Positions 59,632 through 64,000 of a stretch of DNA of 64,000 bases are shown here, piece by piece. Both the position numbers and the translations under genes were made by a program. This stretch comes from Clostridiales bacterium (GTDB lineage Bacteria > Bacillota > Clostridia > Lachnospirales > Lachnospiraceae). The stretch is taken from NCBI GenBank assembly GCA_012520655.1, contig JAAYNW010000095.1:19384-83383 (forward strand). Reading direction: 5' to 3'. The notes beneath the pieces are model-generated. The model did not search any database, had not been told where the DNA came from, and saw only the letters and a list, made by a program, of their open reading frames with translations. The first letter of the stretch is position 1. Every line of letters begins with the position of its first letter.

Positions 59632-60708
59632 TCAAATTGTAAACCATGCATTCAGGAGTTCAGATTCTCCACCGCTTTCCGGAACACGATAAAAAAAATC
59701 ATTATTTTGTGTTTCTTCATCCACCTGTGCAATCGCTTCATAATAAAGATATCCGTCTCCCGGAACAAAGTGAAGAATCCCCCAATATTCCGTCTCTTTC
59801 AGATTAGCAATCACCTTCGTCTCCCCGCTCCCACTAACAGAAAGCATGACGATTTTACCATCTATGAAAGCAAATAAATTTCCTTCTTCAATCAAGAAGG
59901 AATAATTAGCAGAACCTGTAAATACAACAGGTATTTCTCGTTCCACCTTTCCGTTCTTCCCACTACGCACCTGCATACGATATTCATAGGTTCGATAATC
60001 ATACCCTTCCGGTTTGGACACCAATGTAAGGCAATAAAGCTTACCCTCATAATAAGAAACGCTGTCGATATACCCCTCCTCATCTACCTGCGAATAGACG
60101 GCCAGCGTCTCGTCCTTGTCTTTTTTTAAATAAATGCGTCCCAGAATATTTTCTTCCGTGTTCTCATCATAGCCAGCGTAATACAGGTATTTTCCGTCAT
60201 ATCCCAAGATAGTGTCAATTCTGCCGGAGTCTATCTCCTCTCTGTCTCCCGTCGTTGTATCCACATAGGCATATCGCATCCGATAATTATCGTCATATTC
60301 ATAGCCATAGAACAACTTATCCCCTATCAGCTTCTCATGCCCCATACCCGGGAGGAATACATCCTCGGTCAGTACCTCTACATTGCTCCCATCCATATCT
60401 GAACGCTTTATGGACAGCAGCTCATCAGTCATGCTTTCATAAGCCTCCTGCACCTTCTCCACATAGTAGACCTTTTCTTCCTGAATGGTGAATATGCTGC
60501 TCTGCTGTACGATGGGCTTGCCGTACACCCCGTTCACTCCGCGATACACTATTCCGTCATACGCGCACATATTTGAAAATCCTCTAACCGGATAAAAAGC
60601 AGTCCCCTGCACATTATCTGCCGACACCGACTTAGCTACAGCCACAATCAGCAATGCCGCAGCAGCTGCCATAGCAACAATACCAATTCGTTTACCTGTT
60701 CTTCCCAT
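59632..60708 (-). CDS. Exported DUF5050-like beta-propeller protein
   Basis: A 358-residue protein with an N-terminal signal or anchor (about residues 7-28, ending AKSVSA) and repeated beta strands of the type KLFYGYEYDDNYRMRYAYVDTTTG and KYLYYAGYDENT, resembling DUF5050/propeller-like surface proteins of clostridia. It probably folds outside the membrane. No catalytic motif is visible. It starts 2 bases after the stop of the LacX-like gene, so the two are translationally coupled and may act together. Function unknown. Confidence 0.7.
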   Translation of the reverse strand: MGRTGKRIGIVAMAAAAALLIVAVAKSVSADNVQGTAFYPVRGFSNMCAYDGIVYRGVNGVYGKPIVQQSSIFTIQEEKVYYVEKVQEAYESMTDELLSIKRSDMDGSNVEVLTEDVFLPGMGHEKLIGDKLFYGYEYDDNYRMRYAYVDTTTGDREEIDSGRIDTILGYDGKYLYYAGYDENTEENILGRIYLKKDKDETLAVYSQVDEEGYIDSVSYYEGKLYCLTLVSKPEGYDYRTYEYRMQVRSGKNGKVEREIPVVFTGSANYSFLIEEGNLFAFIDGKIVMLSVSGSGETKVIANLKETEYWGILHFVPGDGYLYYEAIAQVDEETQNNDFFYRVPESGGESELLNAWFTI

Positions 60709-60710
60709 CT

Positions 60711-61592
60711 CTATTCTTCCACCGTAATTTCATAGCCCGAAGCAAAGCATTTTCCCGGTTCTACCGCATTTCCCCATTTTCTCTCCTGTAAGGAACCTCT
60801 GAAGTCCGTATGGTCGCATATGCCATGCCATGGCTCTATGCAGATAAAAGGTGCATTTTTCCCTGCCGGTGCCCACACAGCGACAACCGGCAATTCGAAT
60901 CTCGTAGTGAGATATGCTTTTTTATCCGGAGTAAGAAGGGATATGCTGTGAACCTGATAATCTTCCATAATAATAGCATCTCTTTCAAACAGTTCCTCCG
61001 TAATCGGCAAAAGTCCGTCCCGCAATTCATAGATTCGCCTTTCATCGCCGGCAAGTCCGTCCTCTCCAATCACAGTACAGTTTATCGCATCCTCTTTATC
61101 AAATCTCAAAAAACAATCCTCTCTTTTCTCTCCTCGGTTTATCGGACAGTTAAAAGCAGGATGCCCGCCTATAGAAAAATATATCGTTTCATCGGAAGGA
61201 TTCTCCACCCTCCATAACACTTTCAAGGTCATCCCCTCCAATCGGTAGCCTATTCTCAGTCGAAACCGAAAAGGAAATATCTCAAACGTCTCATCGTCGG
61301 ATTCGAGTATAAACCATACTTCCGTCGCTTCATGGGACATCAGTTTGAATTCCTTATCCCGTATAAATCCATGCTTTTGCATATAATATGTTTTACCATT
61401 AAAACGGTATTGGCCTTCTTTCAGACCACCCACAAGCGGGAACAAGGTCGGCGATGTCCTTCCCCAGTAACGTGCATCCGCGCACCACATATACTCCTTC
61501 CCACTCTCCGATTTCCTTAATGATTTTAGCTCTGCCCCCCGCGAATCCACAGCAACGGTCAGTCTTCCGTTACTGATTTCGAATATTGCCAT
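60711..61592 (-). CDS. Aldose 1-epimerase family protein (LacX-like)
   Basis: A 293-residue galactose-mutarotase-fold protein of the LacX branch. Matching features: VDSRGAELKSLRKSESGKEYMW near the start, SPTLFPLVGGLKEGQYRFNGK, QKHGFIRDKEF with the conserved His, and SIGGHPAFNCPI with the second His, plus a late CIEPWHGI with the acidic residue. It probably catalyses anomer conversion of a sugar or phosphosugar in the cytosol. RBS GGGAGG. It is first in a two-gene unit with the DUF5050-like protein and unlinked to the catabolic island. Confidence 0.87.
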   Translation of the reverse strand: MAIFEISNGRLTVAVDSRGAELKSLRKSESGKEYMWCADARYWGRTSPTLFPLVGGLKEGQYRFNGKTYYMQKHGFIRDKEFKLMSHEATEVWFILESDDETFEIFPFRFRLRIGYRLEGMTLKVLWRVENPSDETIYFSIGGHPAFNCPINRGEKREDCFLRFDKEDAINCTVIGEDGLAGDERRIYELRDGLLPITEELFERDAIIMEDYQVHSISLLTPDKKAYLTTRFELPVVAVWAPAGKNAPFICIEPWHGICDHTDFRGSLQERKWGNAVEPGKCFASGYEITVEE

Positions 61593-61645
61593 ATTCTTTC
61601 TCCTCCCTCAATAAAGCTGTAATAAAACAATTATAGTTCAGCTTC

Positions 61646-62434
61646 TCAGTTTTTACAATCCCGAAGCACTATAAAGCAAGAACCTGCCCTCTCTGTAATT
61701 AGAAGGCAGGCTCCGTGTTCCCGGCTCTCACCGGATTTCTCCCGGTTGTCTTTATCTTTCCGTATCTGCTTTGTTTTTCTTACGCCGTTTCCATCTACCT
61801 CATAGCCGCCCACCTTCGTGCTTCGGGCCAAGGTACCATCCTCATAGAAGTAATACCACTGTCCGTCGTCATCACGGCTCCAGCCACAGTCGGTGGCAGG
61901 GGTGATGGTCAGCTTAATATAGCGGTACAGCATGGCCGAGACCTCTGCACGGGTAGCTTCCGCCTTAGGGTTGAAACGGTTGCTCTTCTCTCCCATGACC
62001 ACACCCGCCCTCTGCAGGGTCATGGCGGCGTCCGGTGCGAAGGACGTCTCCGAGATGCCCGTAAGCAGTCCCCGCCCTGTCACATAGTCAATGGCTTCCT
62101 TCGACCAATGGGTAGAAATATCTTTATACTTCTTGGTCGAAGCCGTATAGCCCACACCGTATACCGAGAAGTGGCCGGTAGTAAAAATAACACAGCTACG
62201 GTTGGCATCATAAACGGAATCCGCAATGCGGACTGCATTGCCCTCTGCATCCACATAGACCCCATACAGTCCCCCTGCCGCTTCGTTCCTGCCCGGTGTA
62301 TAAGGAATGGACACCAGCGCTCTTCCCTTTCCTAAGGAGGTGATGTTCACACTCTTCCCCTCCTTCACGGTACGGATGGTGATGGCATAGGCACTGCGGA
62401 CGCCTCCTCTTCTTCCTGTTTCTTGTTTCCTCAC
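61646..62434 (-). pseudogene. Remnant of an SLH-domain surface protein
   Basis: A 262-codon frame that begins abruptly (no RBS, GTG at 62434) and encodes the end of a secreted S-layer-type protein: a beta region VRSAYAITIRTVKEGKSVNI, FSVYGVGYTAS, then SLH pieces YKDISTHWSKEAIDYVTGRGLLTG, FAPDAAMT joined directly to LQRAGVVMGEKSNRFNP, and a choline-binding-like tail GWSRDDDGQWYYFYEDGT. The join after FAPDAAMT lacks most of one SLH repeat, so there is an internal in-frame deletion as well as loss of the 5' part. The DNA is visibly more GC-rich than its neighbours, which suggests a foreign origin. Confidence 0.75.
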
Positions 62435-62437
62435 CCT

Positions 62438-62916
62438 TTATGCAAAGTAACGGAGTATGGTGTCTATGGGGAGCTCCAACCGGATGCTTTCGTCCTCCCA
62501 CACCAGAGATTTCTCCTTTGCCTGCAATGTTTTCCACAGGCTGCTCTACACTAACGGAGCGAATACCGAATATTCAAGTAGCAGTTCCATCTCCATGGAC
62601 AGGCTTCCGCCGTCTTGAAACCGCAGATACAACCGCCAGTCGTCACCCGTGTTGGTGAAGACAATCGCCCTTCCGGAATTCTTCTCCTCCTTCATCAGAG
62701 AAAGCAGCGCGGAAACACAAATCGGCGGGGCATCCTCCCAATACAGGCAGCCGTTTTGTATTTTTATGTTTTTTGCATGGCTATGTCCTTTAGCGAGGAA
62801 AGCCACGCGCGGCTAAGATAAGGCGTTATGCAAATATCCATCCGATTTCCGTTGGAGAGGGTAACGGTAAGGATATTGTCTGCTGCGAAAGCAGCGCTTT
62901 GAAATGTTACGGGCAT
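62438..62916 (-). pseudogene. Broken DUF2442-like gene (frameshift plus in-frame amber)
   Basis: From ATG 62916 (RBS GGAAAGGAG, 8 bases away) the frame reads MPVTFQSAAFAADNILTVTL, SNGNRMDICITPYLSRAW and LSSLKDIAMQ, resembling DUF2442 proteins. At an A6 tract near 62778-62783 it must shift by -1 (one extra A) to continue with NIKIQNGCLYWEDAPPICV and a C-terminal extension. An in-frame TAG at 62546-62548 is followed, in the same frame, by plausible coding SSLWKTLQAKEKSLVWEDES to TAA at 62438. So the gene carries one frameshift and one nonsense codon, or encodes a shorter product. Family call is tentative. Confidence 0.5.
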
Positions 62917-63013
62917 AAAGCCACTCCTTTCCACTAAGGTAAGCTGGTACACCAGATTCCTTGCTATCAAAAGAATAAAATGTCTTTATACAGACACTTT
63001 TCTATTACATATA

Positions 63014-63153
63014 AATTCCTTCCATGTAATTATAAAGGAACTTTTAATAAAAGGGTATTGGCCAAACAGCTACTTTTATTGCAAATAAAAAATTCCCTCT
63101 ATCCAATCATAAGGGAATTTTTAGTAAAATGGTATTGGCCAAACGGCTACTTT
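63014..63153 (-). repeat. Tandem duplicated 63-bp element with covarying hairpins
   Basis: Two copies, 63014-63076 and 63091-63153 (77-base period), share GTATTGGCCAAAC(A/G)GCTACTTTT preceded by a hairpin. The stems differ by compensatory changes (TTCCT/AGGAA in one copy, TTCCC/GGGAA in the other). On the minus strand each unit reads AAAAGTAGC, then GTTTGGCCAATAC, then a terminator-like stem, just after the regulator stop at 63167. It could be a double terminator or tandem small RNAs. It fills most of the gap 62971-63166. Confidence 0.75.
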
Positions 63154-63166
63154 TTTATTATTCTTG

Positions 63167-63853
63167 CTAACCTACTTTATATCCTGTACCCCATACTACC
63201 TTTAGATAATGCGGATCCTTCGGATTACTCTCTATCTTCTCTCTGATATGCCTGATATGTACGGCAATAGTATTATCTGCCCCGATCGCCTGCATATTCC
63301 AGATAGATTCATATATTTGATCGATGGAGAATACCTTACCTCTATCTCGAACAAGAAGGCGAAGAATCTTGTATTCAATCGGCGTTAATTTAACTTCCCG
63401 ACCTGCCACCGTCACTTTTCTTATGACATCATCGATTACGAGGTCATCCACCCGATAAATCCTATTAATATTCTCGCACATATTGGAAAGCTGTGTATAA
63501 CGCCTGAACTGTGAATTTACTCTCGCCATGAATTCTAAAGGATGATACGGATTCAGGACATAATCATCCGCTCCTGCATTCAGTGCCGCAATCTTCATTT
63601 GTTCCGTATCGTTGGCCGATAATACGATAATCGGCATCCTCTCCGCATTTCTAACTGCCTTGAGTCTCTCGATTCCGTCATGTTGGGGAAAATCAATATC
63701 CATAATCACCAGATGGATGTCACTGCCTTTCAATCTCTGAATGACATCTCCCAGTGAGTTCATCACATATACCTGATATCCTTCCTGCGCCAGAAAAATC
63801 TTAAGAACTTCCATGTTTGCAGTAGTCTGATTATAAATCAATATATTTTTCAT
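63167..63853 (-). CDS. Atypical OmpR-family response regulator (degenerate receiver)
   Basis: A 228-residue regulator with an intact C-terminal winged helix (LTPIEYKILRLLVRDRGKVF, NTIAVHIRHIREKIES, VWGTGYKVG). The receiver keeps the usual Asp (IMDIDFPQHDG, Asp-52) and Ser (VLSAND). However, the acidic pair after strand 1 is replaced (ILIYNQTT instead of ILIVDDE), and the conserved Lys is Asn-101 (DDYVLNPYHP instead of DDYITKPF). Phosphorylation by the normal route therefore looks unlikely. No kinase gene is adjacent within the window. RBS GGGAGGAGG. A tandem hairpin element follows the stop codon. Confidence 0.9.
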   Translation of the reverse strand: MKNILIYNQTTANMEVLKIFLAQEGYQVYVMNSLGDVIQRLKGSDIHLVIMDIDFPQHDGIERLKAVRNAERMPIIVLSANDTEQMKIAALNAGADDYVLNPYHPLEFMARVNSQFRRYTQLSNMCENINRIYRVDDLVIDDVIRKVTVAGREVKLTPIEYKILRLLVRDRGKVFSIDQIYESIWNMQAIGADNTIAVHIRHIREKIESNPKDPHYLKVVWGTGYKVG

Positions 63854-64000
63854 TTATATTCCTCCTCCCTTAAATCGGTAGTGTCAAATTTACTACCTAT
63901 TTTTCTTTCTAAAACCTTTATTTTCGGGAGCTTGCAAATAAAAAGAGCATTGACCTCCCTTTTTTGATATAATGTCCTCGACCAAAATTCCAAAATACCA

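Noticed and set aside
1..64000. tRNA, rRNA, insertion sequence or prophage genes
   Set aside because: No cloverleaf-like sequence, transposase, integrase or phage structural motif was seen by eye; a tRNAscan or ISfinder search would be needed for certainty.

Overview
The window is AT-rich chromosomal DNA with dense, mostly minus-strand operons. The gene content suggests a spore-forming anaerobic Clostridia member, most likely Lachnospiraceae-like: a collagen-like exosporium protein, a rubrerythrin-type protein, many ribose-family sugar ABC importers, a PTS IIC protein, and a flavin-based extracellular electron transfer locus. No rRNA, tRNA, CRISPR array, insertion sequence or phage gene was found.

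Layout. 1-2.3 kb: partial DNA-3-methyladenine glycosylase, rubrerythrin-like protein, acetyltransferase, FMN reductase. 2.5-8.1 kb (minus): a self-contained sugar operon of binding lipoprotein, ATPase, permease, class II aldolase and PfkB kinase, closed by a terminator. 8.3-12.6 kb (minus): a sensory operon of sugar-binding lipoprotein (a paralogue of the transport binding protein), NarL-type histidine kinase, response regulator and a second solute-binding protein. 12.6-19.7 kb (minus): an electron-transfer locus, ndh2-dmkB-dmkA-pplA-fmnB-eetA-eetB, with a divergent HxlR regulator at 20.1 kb. The sensory operon starts 3 bases after eetB, so the two may be co-transcribed.

20.5-40.9 kb is a large carbohydrate island. 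Minus strand: aldolase-dhaK-dhaL; then an ADP-dependent sugar kinase, an FGGY kinase and a ribose-type ABC importer; then rpiB, a divergent triose-phosphate-isomerase paralogue, an orphan PTS IIC and an RpiR regulator. Plus strand: an aldose-epimerase-like protein, a cupin/phosphomannose-isomerase-like protein, a ROK regulator, a zinc alcohol dehydrogenase and an SDR dehydrogenase; a PfkB kinase lies opposite. The TIM-like + RpiB + DhaKL combination suggests metabolism of a polyol or ketose through tetrose or triose phosphates (inference). A perfect 30-bp palindrome just upstream of a consensus promoter at 30.8 kb, with related half-motifs at 33.7 and 39.0 kb, is a candidate shared operator.

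41-48.8 kb: uracil-type permease, KdpDE-like two-component system without Kdp pump genes, and a cadmium/zinc resistance operon (cadC-type regulator with visible operator, separate HMA protein, P1B ATPase, unknown Cys-cluster protein), then a sugar nucleotidyltransferase. 49-58 kb: AraC regulator, a two-component system plus FtsX-type ABC transporter whose kinase is split at an A7 tract, and a Ca2+-type P-ATPase. 58-64 kb: collagen-like spore protein, DUF5050-like and LacX-like proteins, decayed surface-protein and DUF2442-like genes, a tandem hairpin repeat, and an atypical response regulator lacking several receiver-domain catalytic residues.
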